Notes: generated by a model from the letters alone, not told the origin. A stretch of 64,000 nucleotides of DNA from Pseudoxanthomonas sp. GM95 (GCF_900109775.1 NZ_FOAX01000004.1:124001-188000), one strand, 5' to 3'. Counted from the stretch's first letter, positions 34,972-44,017 are shown. Program-made: numbers and translations.

Positions 34972-36594
34972 ATGAACACACGCACCGATGTCGCGATCCT
35001 CGGCGGCGGCCTGGCCGGGCTGACGCTCGCGCTGCAGCTCAAGCGCCAGGACCCGGCGATTGACGTGCGCGTGATCGAGCGCCGCGCCCATCCGGTGCGC
35101 GAGGCCGCGTTCAAGGTCGGCGAATCGACCGTGGAAATCGGCGCGCATTACTTCGCCCAGGTGCTGGGCCTGCGCGAGCACCTGGATGCGGAGCAGATCC
35201 GCAAGTTCGGCTTCCGCTTCTTCTTTTCCGAGGGCCAGCAGCACATCGACCAGTGCACCGAGCTGGGCGTGAGCCAGCTGCTGCCGACGCCATCGTGGCA
35301 GATCGATCGCGGCCGTTTCGAGAACTTCCTCGGCGAACAGGCGCGTGCGCTGGGCGTGGACTTCATCGATGGCGCCAGCGTGCGCGGCGTGGACCTGGCC
35401 AGCGGCCAGGACGACCACGGCGTGCGCTACGAGCGCGGCGGTGAAGCGCTGCAGCTGGATGCGCGCTGGGTGGTCGATGCCAGCGGCCGCGCCGGCCTGC
35501 TCAAGCGCAAGCTGGACCTGGCCCAGCCCAACGACCACAACGCCAACGCGGTGTGGTGGCGCGTGGATGGCTTCGTCGATCCCAACGACTGGTCCGACGA
35601 TCCGGCATGGCTGTCGCGCTGCACGCCACCGGATCGATGGCGCTCGACCAACCACATGTGCGGGCCAGGCTACTGGTTCTGGCTGATCCCGCTGTCCTCG
35701 GGCGCGCATTCGCTGGGCATCGTCTGCGATGCGGACCTGCATCCGATGGACACGATGAACACCCACGCCAAGGCGATGGACTGGCTGCGCGTGCACCAGC
35801 CGCGCGTGGCGGCGTCGCTGGAAAAAAGCGAACACACGCTGCAGGACTTCCTGTTCCTCAAGCACTTTTCCTACGGCTGCAAGCAGGTGTTCTCCGGCGA
35901 CCGCTGGGCGCTGACCGGCGAGGCCGGCGTGTTCCTGGATCCGTTCTATTCGCCGGGCAGCGACTTCATCGCGATTTCCAACACCTACATCGCCGACCTG
36001 ATCGCGCGCGACCGCGCGCACGAATCGTTCGCGCCCTACGCCAGCATCTTCAACCAGCTGTACTTCAGCTTCTACGAAAACACGCTGACGCTCTACCAGG
36101 ACCAGTACGCGCTGTTCGGCGATGCGCAGGTGATGCCGGTCAAGGTGATCTGGGACTACACGTATTACTGGGCGCTGCTGGCCCCGCTGTTCTTCGCCAA
36201 TCGCCTGACCGATGTGTCGCTGCTGGGCCGGCTGCGACCGCTGTTCCAGCGCGGTCGCGCGCTCAACTTAGGCATGCAGGCGCTGCTCGCCGAATGGGGC
36301 CGGCGCAATGCCGACGCGCCGGCGCCGCTCACCGATGGTCGCCTGCTGGACCAGTACGTGATCGGCTGGTTCCACGAACTCAACCGCGCGCTCAACGACG
36401 TGCTGGACACCGATGCATTGACCGCGCGCCTGCACGGCAACATCGCCCGCATGGAATGGCTGGCCGGCGAGATCCTGGCGCGTGCGCGCCAGCACCATGC
36501 CGACATCGACGACCACGGCCTGCAGCTGCTGCTGGCCGGCGTGGCGCTGCGCGACGAATCGCTGGACGCGGCCTGGTACGCCGACGCTGCCTGA
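34972..36594 (+). CDS. FAD-dependent halogenase-like oxidoreductase 1
   Basis: A 540-residue flavoprotein. The N-terminal Rossmann motif is AILGGGLAGLTLAL. Two halogenase fingerprints are present: WFWLIP (W235-P240, matching WxWxIP) and FLDPFYSPG (F321-G329, matching Fx.Px.Sx.G). Xanthomonadins are brominated aryl polyenes, so this is a candidate halogenase, though such proteins may also be oxidases or hydroxylases. It starts directly after the glycosyltransferase stop and ends the plus-strand block. The C-terminal 150 residues are helical and aromatic-rich, possibly membrane-associating. Confidence 0.85.
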   Translation: MNTRTDVAILGGGLAGLTLALQLKRQDPAIDVRVIERRAHPVREAAFKVGESTVEIGAHYFAQVLGLREHLDAEQIRKFGFRFFFSEGQQHIDQCTELGVSQLLPTPSWQIDRGRFENFLGEQARALGVDFIDGASVRGVDLASGQDDHGVRYERGGEALQLDARWVVDASGRAGLLKRKLDLAQPNDHNANAVWWRVDGFVDPNDWSDDPAWLSRCTPPDRWRSTNHMCGPGYWFWLIPLSSGAHSLGIVCDADLHPMDTMNTHAKAMDWLRVHQPRVAASLEKSEHTLQDFLFLKHFSYGCKQVFSGDRWALTGEAGVFLDPFYSPGSDFIAISNTYIADLIARDRAHESFAPYASIFNQLYFSFYENTLTLYQDQYALFGDAQVMPVKVIWDYTYYWALLAPLFFANRLTDVSLLGRLRPLFQRGRALNLGMQALLAEWGRRNADAPAPLTDGRLLDQYVIGWFHELNRALNDVLDTDALTARLHGNIARMEWLAGEILARARQHHADIDDHGLQLLLAGVALRDESLDAAWYADAA

Positions 36595-36728
36595 GCGCGT
36601 CAGTGCCGGGCGCGCATCGCGCGCGCTTTGCAGAACCATGACTGGCGCGCCTGCCGCACTGTTGAGGCCCGACCCTCGCATCGACTGAATCCGGTCGCTA
36701 CAGTGCTGCGCCATCAGCGGAGGGCACG

Positions 36729-37769
36729 ATGACCAGCAAGCGAAGCGGACGGGGTCAGGCAGGCCGCGCGGGCAAGCAGCCGACGCTGATAGACGTGGCC
36801 AGCGTCGCCGGCGTTTCGCCGATCACCGTGTCGCGCGCACTCAACACACCGGAGATCGTGCGCCCCGAACTGCGCGAGAAGGTCTTCCGCGCCGTGCAGA
36901 AGCTTGGCTACGTTCCCTCGATGCTTACCCAGCGCGGCAGCGAGGAACGCAGCCGGCTCGTCGCGGTGCTGGTGCCGACCGTGGCCAACTCGATCTTCTC
37001 CGAAACGCTGCAGGCCGCGATCGACGTACTGACCGAGGCCGGTTACGAAACGCTGATCGGCCTCACCAACTATTCGGCCGAGCGCGAGGAACAGGTGCTC
37101 GATGCGATCCTGCGGCGTCGCCCCGACGGCATCATCCTCACCGGCACGCTGCACACCGCGGCCAGCAAGATACGGCTGTCGCGCTCGGGCATTCCCATCG
37201 TCGAGACCTGGGACAGCGCGCGCAAGCCGCTGGACATGCTGGTCGGGTTCTCGCATGAGGCCATCGGCCAGGCCGTGGCCGCGCAACTCCTGGCGAAGGG
37301 CTATCGGCGCTTCGCCGCAGTGATGCTGGACGATGCGCGCGCACGGCAGCGCAAGGACAGCCTGGTGCGTGAAATCGGCGAACACGGCATCACCGAGGTG
37401 CCCTGCGTGGTGCTGCCACCGCCGGCCACCGTCGCACTGGGCCGTGCCGGACTGACAACTTTGCTCGAACGCGGCGCCTCTCCTGACGTGGTGGTGTGCA
37501 GCTCGGACACGCTGGCCCACGGCGTGCTGGAGGAAGCGGCCGAACGCGGTATCAACGTGCCTCGCGCGCTTGCGGTGATGGGCTTCGGCGATCTCAGCCA
37601 CGCCGCGCATCTGCATCCGGCGCTGTCCAGCGTGAACATCAATGGCGCACGCATCGGCCAGCGCGCGGCCGAAGCCTTGCTGGCACGGCTGGACGATCCG
37701 GACGACCTGTCCACGGCCAAATTGCGCGTGGATGTCGGCTTCGACGTGGTGCTGCGCGGCAGCACCTGA
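36729..37769 (+). CDS. LacI-family regulator of the sugar-acid module
   Basis: A 346-residue LacI/GalR regulator of the gluconate-repressor (GntR E. coli) branch. The helix-turn-helix begins at residue 20 (TLIDVASVAGVSPITVSRALN), after a basic leader, and a sugar-binding domain follows with VGFSHEAIGQAVA and VVVCSSDTLAHGVL. It precedes a palindromic operator, a transporter remnant and talarate/galactarate dehydratase, so it probably responds to an aldarate or related acid. It has nothing to do with pigment genes on either side. Confidence 0.85.
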   Translation: MTSKRSGRGQAGRAGKQPTLIDVASVAGVSPITVSRALNTPEIVRPELREKVFRAVQKLGYVPSMLTQRGSEERSRLVAVLVPTVANSIFSETLQAAIDVLTEAGYETLIGLTNYSAEREEQVLDAILRRRPDGIILTGTLHTAASKIRLSRSGIPIVETWDSARKPLDMLVGFSHEAIGQAVAAQLLAKGYRRFAAVMLDDARARQRKDSLVREIGEHGITEVPCVVLPPPATVALGRAGLTTLLERGASPDVVVCSSDTLAHGVLEEAAERGINVPRALAVMGFGDLSHAAHLHPALSSVNINGARIGQRAAEALLARLDDPDDLSTAKLRVDVGFDVVLRGST

Positions 37770-37792
37770 AGCGACCGCCGCGGTTGCTTGAA

Positions 37793-37806
37793 TGATTGCG
37801 CAATCA
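37793..37806. promoter_or_regulatory. Palindromic LacI-type operator
   Basis: TGATTGCGCAATCA is a perfect 14-bp palindrome 23 bp after the LacI gene's stop and about 100 bp before the transporter remnant and 220 bp before the dehydratase. Central CG and this size fit LacI-family operators. It would control the remnant/dehydratase transcript. Confidence 0.6.
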
Positions 37807-37908
37807 GCCTAGTGTCCCTGCCACGCCGCGCTCCGGAGGGGGATGCGGCGATCCACGCGCGGCGGCTTGCCGGCCGCGGACATCGGACGCTGAGGAGGCC
37901 AGCTACAG

Positions 37909-38067
37909 ATGCGCAACACCCCGACGACCGGGCAGACCCGGATTCGCTATCTCGTCCTGGCGATGATCTTCATCGTCACCACCTTAAGACGCCGCACCGC
38001 CTTCCTTTCGCAACACAGAGAGTTGAACCATGCAGACTTCCCCCGCTCCGCAATCCTGCGGCGATGA
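37909..38067 (+). pseudogene. Remnant of an MFS aldarate transporter (5' end only)
   Basis: A ribosome site GAGGAGG (37893-37899) and ATG at 37909 lead into IRYLVLAMIFIVTT, the start and first half-helix of ExuT/GudP-type sugar-acid MFS transporters, which normally goes on LNYADRATLS. After residue 25 the match stops abruptly (around 37984) and the frame runs as unrelated sequence to a stop at 38065, overlapping the dehydratase start by 38 bases. About 400 codons are missing. I infer an internal deletion that joined the transporter's 5' end to the region just before the dehydratase. As a result the dehydratase keeps its promoter, but the module has no local transporter. Confidence 0.65.
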
Positions 38068-39190
38068 CGACCGCATCAGCTGGATTCGCATCGCCTCGAC
38101 CTTCCTGCCGCTGGCCACGCCGATCAGCGACGCCAAGGTGCTCACCGGCCGGCAGAAGCCGATGACCGAGATCGCGATCCTGTTCGTCGAGCTCGAAACC
38201 AGGGACGGACATCGCGGCCTGGGCTTCACCTATTCCAAGCGCGCCGGCGGTCCCGGTCAGTTCGCCCATGCGAAAGAGATCGCCGCGACACTGCTGGACG
38301 AAAACCCCAGCGACATCCAGAAGCTGTGGACCAAGCTGTGCTGGGCCGGTGCGTCGGTCGGGCGCAGCGGCCTGGCGACGCAGGCGATTGGTGCGTTCGA
38401 CGTGGCGTTGTGGGACCTGAAGGCCAAGCGCGCGAATCTCTCGCTCGCGCGGCTGCTCGGCGCGCAGCATGATTCGGTGCGTTGCTACAACACCTCCGGT
38501 GGCTTCCTGCATACGCCGCTGGACGAGTTGCTGGTCAACACCGACAAGTCGCGAGAGAAGGGCATCGGCGGCATCAAGCTCAAGGTCGGACAGCCCGATA
38601 GTGCGATCGACCTGAAGCGCGTCAGCACGGTGCGCAAGCATCTGGGCGACGACTTCCCGCTGATGGTCGATGCCAACCAGCAATGGGATCGCCCGACCGC
38701 GCAGCGCATGTGCCGGCGCTTCGAGGAATTCAACCTGATCTGGATCGAGGAGCCGCTGGATTGCTACGACGCCGAAGGCCACGCCGCGCTCGCGGCCGCC
38801 TTCGATACGCCGATCGCCACCGGCGAGATGCTGACCAGCGTGGCCGAGCACAATGAGTTCATCAAACTGCGCGGCGCCGACTTCCTGATGCCCGATGCAC
38901 CGCGCGTCGGCGGTATCACGCCGTACCTGAAAGTCGCCGCGCTGGCCGAGCACGCCGGGCTGATGATCGCGCCGCATTTTGCGATGGAGCTGCACGTGCA
39001 CCTGGCGGCGGCGTATCCGACCCAGCCGTGGGTGGAGCATTTCGAGTGGCTGGAGCCACTGTTCAACGAGCGCCTGGAAACCCGCGACGGCCGGATGCTG
39101 GTGCCGACGCGTCCGGGCCTTGGCCTGAGCCTGAGCGAACGCGTGGCCGGCTGGACCGCGGCCGAAGCCGAGCTCGGCAAGCGCGGTTGA
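38030..39190 (+). CDS. L-talarate/galactarate dehydratase (enolase superfamily)
   Basis: A 386-residue member of the mandelate racemase subgroup. It strongly resembles the Salmonella L-talarate/galactarate dehydratase: SDAKVLTGRQKP, YSKRAGG, WAGASVGRSG, CYNTSGGFLHTPLD. Catalytic residues are in place: Lys183/Lys185 in KLKV, metal ligands Asp214 (VDANQQW), Glu240 (WIEEP) and Glu266 (TGEML), and His316 in APHFAMELH. It removes water from the aldarate to give a keto-deoxy acid. AGAGAG precedes the ATG. The upstream LacI gene and operator presumably control it. No downstream catabolic genes are present here. Confidence 0.88.
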   Translation: MQTSPAPQSCGDDDRISWIRIASTFLPLATPISDAKVLTGRQKPMTEIAILFVELETRDGHRGLGFTYSKRAGGPGQFAHAKEIAATLLDENPSDIQKLWTKLCWAGASVGRSGLATQAIGAFDVALWDLKAKRANLSLARLLGAQHDSVRCYNTSGGFLHTPLDELLVNTDKSREKGIGGIKLKVGQPDSAIDLKRVSTVRKHLGDDFPLMVDANQQWDRPTAQRMCRRFEEFNLIWIEEPLDCYDAEGHAALAAAFDTPIATGEMLTSVAEHNEFIKLRGADFLMPDAPRVGGITPYLKVAALAEHAGLMIAPHFAMELHVHLAAAYPTQPWVEHFEWLEPLFNERLETRDGRMLVPTRPGLGLSLSERVAGWTAAEAELGKRG

Positions 39191-39235
39191 CGTCGATCGC
39201 GCAGCCCACCCGGTCCGCCCGATGTGCCTGCGCGC

Positions 39236-39625
39236 TCAGGACAGCAGGACGGTCCTGATCACCAGCGACGCCAGCAACACCGGGACGACCACGCGCCACA
39301 ACCACTTGCGGCGCGCGGTCGGCCTGCGCTTGGCCAGCCGGTATTCGTCCTGGTAGATCCGGGCCAGCGCTTCGGCCTCGTCTTCGACGGACGCCGGCGC
39401 CGGATCGATGCCCGACAGCGCCGCCACCTGCGTCATGTACTGGTCGGCGAAGGCATGCATTTGCGCCTCGGGTAGCTTGCCCGCGGCGGCTTCCAGTTCA
39501 CGTGCGAAGATCCGCGTCTGCTCGGCGTCGATCACGATGCCGTTGCCGAATTTCAGGCCGCGCCGGTGATGGTCGTCCGCCAGCCGAACCGCGCCGGCCC
39601 GGGCCTGTTCGATCCCCTGTTCCAT
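39236..39625 (-). CDS. Small hypothetical protein with C-terminal membrane helix
   Basis: A 129-residue protein that I do not recognise. The N-terminal 100 residues are soluble and acidic/helical; a basic patch (RRPTARRKWLW) precedes one hydrophobic helix at the C-terminus, so it is likely tail-anchored in the inner membrane. The ATG at 39625 follows AAGGGGA. It is the last minus-strand gene after the FabG-like reductase and may be transcribed with the pigment block. Confidence 0.6.
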   Translation of the reverse strand: MEQGIEQARAGAVRLADDHHRRGLKFGNGIVIDAEQTRIFARELEAAAGKLPEAQMHAFADQYMTQVAALSGIDPAPASVEDEAEALARIYQDEYRLAKRRPTARRKWLWRVVVPVLLASLVIRTVLLS

Positions 39626-39694
39626 GGATGAGGTCCCCTTGTCCTCAATTCCCTGCACGCCCCCTGCGTGGCAGCCACCATACCGCGATTGCCC

Positions 39695-40441
39695 TCAGCC
39701 CATGCCGCCATTGATGCCGATCACCTGACCGTTGATGTAGCCAGACGCATCCGAGCACAGGAAGGCCACCAGCGCGGCGACTTCTTCGGGCTTGCCGGCA
39801 CGTGCGGCCGGGACGATCTGCTTGAGCATCTCCGGCGGGAACTGCTCGCCGACCATCGCGCCTTCGATCACGCCGGGCGCCACGACATTGGCGGTGATGC
39901 CGCGGCTGGCCATTTCGCGCGCCAGCGATTTGGTGGCGCCATGCAGCGCGGACTTGGCCGCAGCATAGTTGGTCTGGCCGCGGTTGCCGGTGACTGCGGC
40001 CACCGACGACACGCACACCACCCGGCCCCAGCGCGTGCGCGCCATCGGCAGCAGCAGCGGCTGGGTCACGTTGAAGAAGCCATGCAGCGAGACATCGATG
40101 ACGCGGTGCCATTGCTGCGCGCTCATGCCCGCCATCGGCGCGTCGTCGTGGATGCCGGCGTTGTTGACCACGACTTGGATCGGGCCGCCTTCCAGCAGCG
40201 TGGCGATGCCCTGCGTGCTGGCGGCGTCATCGGCCACGTCGAAGGCCACGGCCTGCGCGCTGCCACCTGCATTGAGGATCTGCTGGACCACGTCCTCGGC
40301 GCGGGCGATGCCGCGATTGGCATGCACGATCACATGGAACCCACCCGCGGCCAGCGCGGTGCAGATGGCGCCGCCAAGGTCGCCGCTGCCGCCGGTGACC
40401 AGTGCGCGACGTGGCGCTTTCATCGTCTTGTCTGAAGTCAT
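39695..40441 (-). CDS. 3-oxoacyl-ACP reductase (FabG-like) of the xanthomonadin cluster
   Basis: A 248-residue SDR with cofactor loop VTGGSGDLGGAICTAL, NNAG, catalytic Ser in VSSVAAVTG and Tyr-x3-Lys in YAAAKSALHG, and a C-terminus NGQVIGINGGMG typical of FabG. It would reduce the beta-keto group during polyene extension. The ATG at 40441 is preferred; ATG codons at 40450 and 40423 also fit. A REP-like element separates it from the dehydratase upstream. Confidence 0.87.
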   Translation of the reverse strand: MTSDKTMKAPRRALVTGGSGDLGGAICTALAAGGFHVIVHANRGIARAEDVVQQILNAGGSAQAVAFDVADDAASTQGIATLLEGGPIQVVVNNAGIHDDAPMAGMSAQQWHRVIDVSLHGFFNVTQPLLLPMARTRWGRVVCVSSVAAVTGNRGQTNYAAAKSALHGATKSLAREMASRGITANVVAPGVIEGAMVGEQFPPEMLKQIVPAARAGKPEEVAALVAFLCSDASGYINGQVIGINGGMG

Positions 40442-40488
40442 GCGCGCCATGCTAGCAGCCGCATCGCACACACGATCGGCGAGGCGGT

Positions 40489-40559
40489 TGTGGGCGCTAC
40501 TTCAGCAGCGATGTGGCTTCAATGGGGAAGCCAGATCGCCGATGCATCGGCGCCCACAG
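40489..40559. repeat. REP-like palindrome, copy 3 (divergent)
   Basis: Outer arms TGTGGGCGC (40489) and GCGCCCACA (to 40558) enclose CTTCAGCAGCGATG and GATGCATCGG stretches. It resembles the other REP copies, but the inner palindromes have diverged. It lies within the pigment operon, between the dehydratase and reductase genes. Confidence 0.6.
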
Positions 40560-40582
40560 ATGCCACTTCGCAAAGGCGATGA

Positions 40583-41017
40583 CTAAGCGGCTGGCCCCAG
40601 CACGACCGATGCACGACCCTCTGCAAGCAAGGTGCCGGCATGTTCGATGCGGAACACGTACTGCTGGCTGTCCTCGCCCTGCATCAGCACTTCGGCCTGC
40701 GCTTCCAGCGCGCCTTCCAACTCGTCGAGCGTGTCCACATACAGTTGCACGTTGCGCAGTGCGACCAGCACGCCCGGGCGCACCGGCGCGCCGCTGGCCT
40801 GGCCGAGCAGGCCGCCATGCACGGCCATCGCCTGCGCGCCGTATTCGCACAGGTGCACCGCGCGCAGGCAGCCGTGCGAACGCAGCGGATGCGCGGCATC
40901 GCGATGGCCGTGGCTGCGCAGCACGATGCGCGTGTCGTCCCACTGCATCACGTCTTCCCACAGGCACATCAGGCCCTGGTGCGGCACCAGCGCGGCGATG
41001 GCCTCACGCGTGTGCAT
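40583..41017 (-). CDS. Hotdog-fold 3-hydroxyacyl-ACP dehydratase 1 (ApeP-like)
   Basis: A 144-residue hotdog protein. The start MHTREAIAALVPHQGLMCLWEDV is typical of the dehydratases of aryl polyene clusters; the central RAVHLCEYGAQAMAVHGGL matches the family's helix with the conserved Glu. It would dehydrate the hydroxyacyl intermediate. The gene overlaps the end of the MMPL gene by 14 bases. Confidence 0.8.
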   Translation of the reverse strand: MHTREAIAALVPHQGLMCLWEDVMQWDDTRIVLRSHGHRDAAHPLRSHGCLRAVHLCEYGAQAMAVHGGLLGQASGAPVRPGVLVALRNVQLYVDTLDELEGALEAQAEVLMQGEDSQQYVFRIEHAGTLLAEGRASVVLGPAA

Positions 41018-43349
41018 CGGCCACCGGCTTGGCATGCGGCTGGCGCGAGACCAGCAGCGCCAGGACGAAGTTGAACACCACGCCCATCGCCACGGTCGCG
41101 CCGATCGCGCGCAGCACCGGGATGCTGGACAGGGCCAGCAGCACGAACACCAGCAGTGTCATCAGGCTGCACACGATCAGCGCGTGCAGGGTGCGGCGCT
41201 GATCGGCCGGATCGTCGCCGGCGTGGTCGAAGAACAGCGCGTAATCCAGGCCCAGTCCGGCGCCCAGGATCATCGAGATCAGGTGGAACAGGTTGAGCTC
41301 CACGCCACAACCGCGCAGCACCGCCAGGATCAGCAGTACGCTCAGGCCCATCGGCAGCAGCACGCGCACGATGCGGCGGCGATCGCGCAGGGCGATGCTC
41401 ACCGCGATGGCCAACAGCACCGCGGCCACGCCCATCGCCACCAGCACGCGGTGGTAGGTGTTGACCAAAGTGCGCGAGGCTTCGCGCAGGTCCATCCACT
41501 GCGCGCCGCTGCCCTGCAGTGCGGCCGCCAGCGCTTGCGGATCGCGGATGCCGCTCATCGACACCAATGCGGTGGTGTGGTCGCCGCCGTCCAGCAACAG
41601 GCCCTGCACCATCGACGCCAAGGGCGTGTCGGCCAGGTCGTCTTCGCTGAGCGGCTTGGCCGTGCGCGCCTGCTCCAGGTCGGCCAGGAACGGGGCAAAC
41701 ACCTCGCTGCGGAACGGCGATCCCACCAGCGCCGATTCCAGCATCGCCTTGGCTTGCGCCGGCGCCGGCAGCTGCTGCTGGCGATGCCGTTGCACGGCCA
41801 GGCTGGGCAGGTAACGCGCGGCCATGTCGTAGGCGCTGAGTTCACCCTTGGCCACCTGTGCATCCAGGCGCGGGCGCAGGGCTTCGGAGGCGGCCAGGGC
41901 GCCTTCCTTGGTCGGCGCCTGCACGGCCAGCACGTAGAGCACGTCGGGCGCGCCCAGTTCCTGGCGCAGGTCCTGGTCCTGCAGCAGCGATTCGATCGGC
42001 ACCGGGGTGAGCTTGGACAGGTCGTTCTGCCAGAACGGCGTCGGCATCGCCACGATCACCACCGCGGCGATCACCGCCAGCGCGGCCAGCGACCAGCGCG
42101 GCCGCGGCAGGCGTTCGATCGCATTGCCCAGGCGCGCCATCAGTTTCGAATCGGCGAAGTCGCGCGAGGCCGGGTCCAGCAGCTCGGGCATCACCAGGCG
42201 CGTGAGCAGCGCAGCGGTGCCCAGGCCGCTGATGGTGAACACCGCGAGCTGGCGCAGGCCTTCCACGCCGGAGAAGAAGAAGGTGATGTAGGCGATGCAG
42301 GTGGAGACCACGCCGGTGGCCAAGGTCGGCCACAGGTGGCGCGCGTTGGCGCGCGGGTCCAGCCCGGGACGCTGGTGGCTGAAAAGATGGATCGGATAAT
42401 CCTGGACCACGCCGATCAGGGTGAAGCCGAACGCCAGGGTGATGCCATGCACCTGGTCGAAGCACAGCATCACCGCGACCATGCCGGCCAGGCCGGCGCT
42501 GGCCAGCGGCAGCACGCCCAGCAGCGGGATCTTCCAGCTGCGATAGGCCACTAGCAGCAACACGATCAGCCCGACGGTGTCGAACACGCCGATCCACTGC
42601 GTCTCGGCCTGCGTGCGCGTGCTGATCTCCACCGAGAACGCGCCCGGCCCGGTCAGCAACAGCTTGCTCTGGGTGCCCTTGGCAATCTCATCGAAGGCCG
42701 TATTGATCTCGGCCACGGCCTGCTGCTGGCCGTTGGGATCGAAGCCGCCGGAGATGGTCTGGGCGACCAGCAGCGCGCGCTTGCCGGCCTTGTCGAACCA
42801 CACGCCTTCGATCTGCTGCGGGGTCTTGGTCGGCTGCAGGCTTTCGGCCACGTGCAGCAGTTCCAGCGTGGGGTCGCGCGGCAGCAGCGGCTCGATCATC
42901 CCGGCCGCGGGCGAGCCCAGGTCCTGCACGCGCTCGGCCAGTTCGGCCTTGAGCGTGGCCGCGTCCAGCGGGTGGGTGTCGTAGCGGTCGCTCAGCAGGA
43001 AGCGGTACGGCAGCCACTTGGCCGGGATCGCATCGGCGGCCGATTCGCCGCCGTTGGTGATCATGGCGAAGGCGTCGTTGTCCGCGTCCAGCTTGGCGCG
43101 CAGCGCCTGCGACTGTTTCGCCAGCGTGGCCGGATCGCTGCCGGAGATCGCCATCAGCAGCAGGCGCGAGCCGGGGCCTTCGCCCAGTTCGTCCAGCAGC
43201 AGCTTCTGCGCGGGCGTGCGCGCCTCGGGCATGAACTTGCGCAGGTCGCCGGATAGCTTGATCGTGTTGCCCAGCCACGCGCCCAGGCCGAGCAGCGCCG
43301 CCAGCCAGAGCACCGCCAGGCCGGTTCGCGCGTAAGCGGGAAGCCTCAC
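41004..43349 (-). CDS. MMPL/RND-family exporter of the xanthomonadin cluster
   Basis: A 781-residue inner-membrane exporter with two repeats. Each has one helix, a large periplasmic loop and a cluster of five helices: helix 1 at about 8-26, cluster about 245-385; helix 7 near 415, cluster about 630-770. HGITLAFGFTLIGVVQDYPIHL is the MMPL-type helix 4 region. It probably moves the pigment or its lipid ester across the inner membrane. It begins at a GTG overlapping the LolA-like stop (GTGA). Confidence 0.88.
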   Translation of the reverse strand: MRLPAYARTGLAVLWLAALLGLGAWLGNTIKLSGDLRKFMPEARTPAQKLLLDELGEGPGSRLLLMAISGSDPATLAKQSQALRAKLDADNDAFAMITNGGESAADAIPAKWLPYRFLLSDRYDTHPLDAATLKAELAERVQDLGSPAAGMIEPLLPRDPTLELLHVAESLQPTKTPQQIEGVWFDKAGKRALLVAQTISGGFDPNGQQQAVAEINTAFDEIAKGTQSKLLLTGPGAFSVEISTRTQAETQWIGVFDTVGLIVLLLVAYRSWKIPLLGVLPLASAGLAGMVAVMLCFDQVHGITLAFGFTLIGVVQDYPIHLFSHQRPGLDPRANARHLWPTLATGVVSTCIAYITFFFSGVEGLRQLAVFTISGLGTAALLTRLVMPELLDPASRDFADSKLMARLGNAIERLPRPRWSLAALAVIAAVVIVAMPTPFWQNDLSKLTPVPIESLLQDQDLRQELGAPDVLYVLAVQAPTKEGALAASEALRPRLDAQVAKGELSAYDMAARYLPSLAVQRHRQQQLPAPAQAKAMLESALVGSPFRSEVFAPFLADLEQARTAKPLSEDDLADTPLASMVQGLLLDGGDHTTALVSMSGIRDPQALAAALQGSGAQWMDLREASRTLVNTYHRVLVAMGVAAVLLAIAVSIALRDRRRIVRVLLPMGLSVLLILAVLRGCGVELNLFHLISMILGAGLGLDYALFFDHAGDDPADQRRTLHALIVCSLMTLLVFVLLALSSIPVLRAIGATVAMGVVFNFVLALLVSRQPHAKPVADAHA

Positions 43350-44017
43350 CCTGCGTGGCCGCGGCAGAGCGCGGTCAGGGCATCGCCCTCGGTGAGCTTG
43401 GCGGCCGCCTGGGCGGCGCCGGCCAGCAGGGTGCGCTGCACTTCACCCTTGTCGCTGGTGGTCTCGATGCAGCGCAGTTCGGCGCCCTTGCCGTAGAGCT
43501 GCAGGTCGCGCACCGGCGCCTTGGCCGCGGCGGCGTCCTTGGGATCGAGCTTGAGCTGCCAGGCCTGGCGGGTGCCGCCGGCGGTCAGCGTGTAGTGCTG
43601 CTCCAATTGGCTGGCATCGCCGGACAGCAGCGCGCCGAAACCCTTCTGCAGGTCGGCCAGCTCCGGCGCGCGCGACAGCGAGAACGTGCGCGGCTTCTTG
43701 CCGTCGCGCTCCAGCGTGGCGGTGTCGCCCTTGAGCGTGATCTTCTCGTGGTACGGCGCGGTGACTTCGCGCACCAGGGTCGCGTCGGCATCGCGTGCGT
43801 AGCGGCCTTCCACGCGCAGCGGCGTCTTCAGCAGGGCCGAGCCGCGCAGTTCGACGAACTGGGTGGTGATGGCGCCGGGCCGGGCGATCTTGGACAGGAT
43901 CCAGGCCGGATCGACCTGGGCGGAAGCCGGCTCAGGCGATGCGGCGCACAGCGGTCCGGCGCTGCACAGCAGCGTCAGCATCAGCGCCCAGGTCCGCGTG
44001 GATGTTGCCCTCGACAT
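43346..44017 (-). CDS. LolA-like periplasmic carrier of the xanthomonadin cluster
   Basis: A 223-residue exported protein. The signal peptide runs from MSRATSTRTWALML to about residue 25 (ending LCAA). The rest fits the LolA-like fold of aryl polyene clusters (ELRGSALLKTPLRVEGRY, ITLKGDTATLERDGKK, LQLYGKGAELRCIETT). It may shuttle the hydrophobic product to the outer membrane. The best start (ATG 44017) lies inside the acyltransferase gene, giving an 86-base overlap; a later Met would cut the signal peptide. Confidence 0.82.
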   Translation of the reverse strand: MSRATSTRTWALMLTLLCSAGPLCAASPEPASAQVDPAWILSKIARPGAITTQFVELRGSALLKTPLRVEGRYARDADATLVREVTAPYHEKITLKGDTATLERDGKKPRTFSLSRAPELADLQKGFGALLSGDASQLEQHYTLTAGGTRQAWQLKLDPKDAAAAKAPVRDLQLYGKGAELRCIETTSDKGEVQRTLLAGAAQAAAKLTEGDALTALCRGHAG

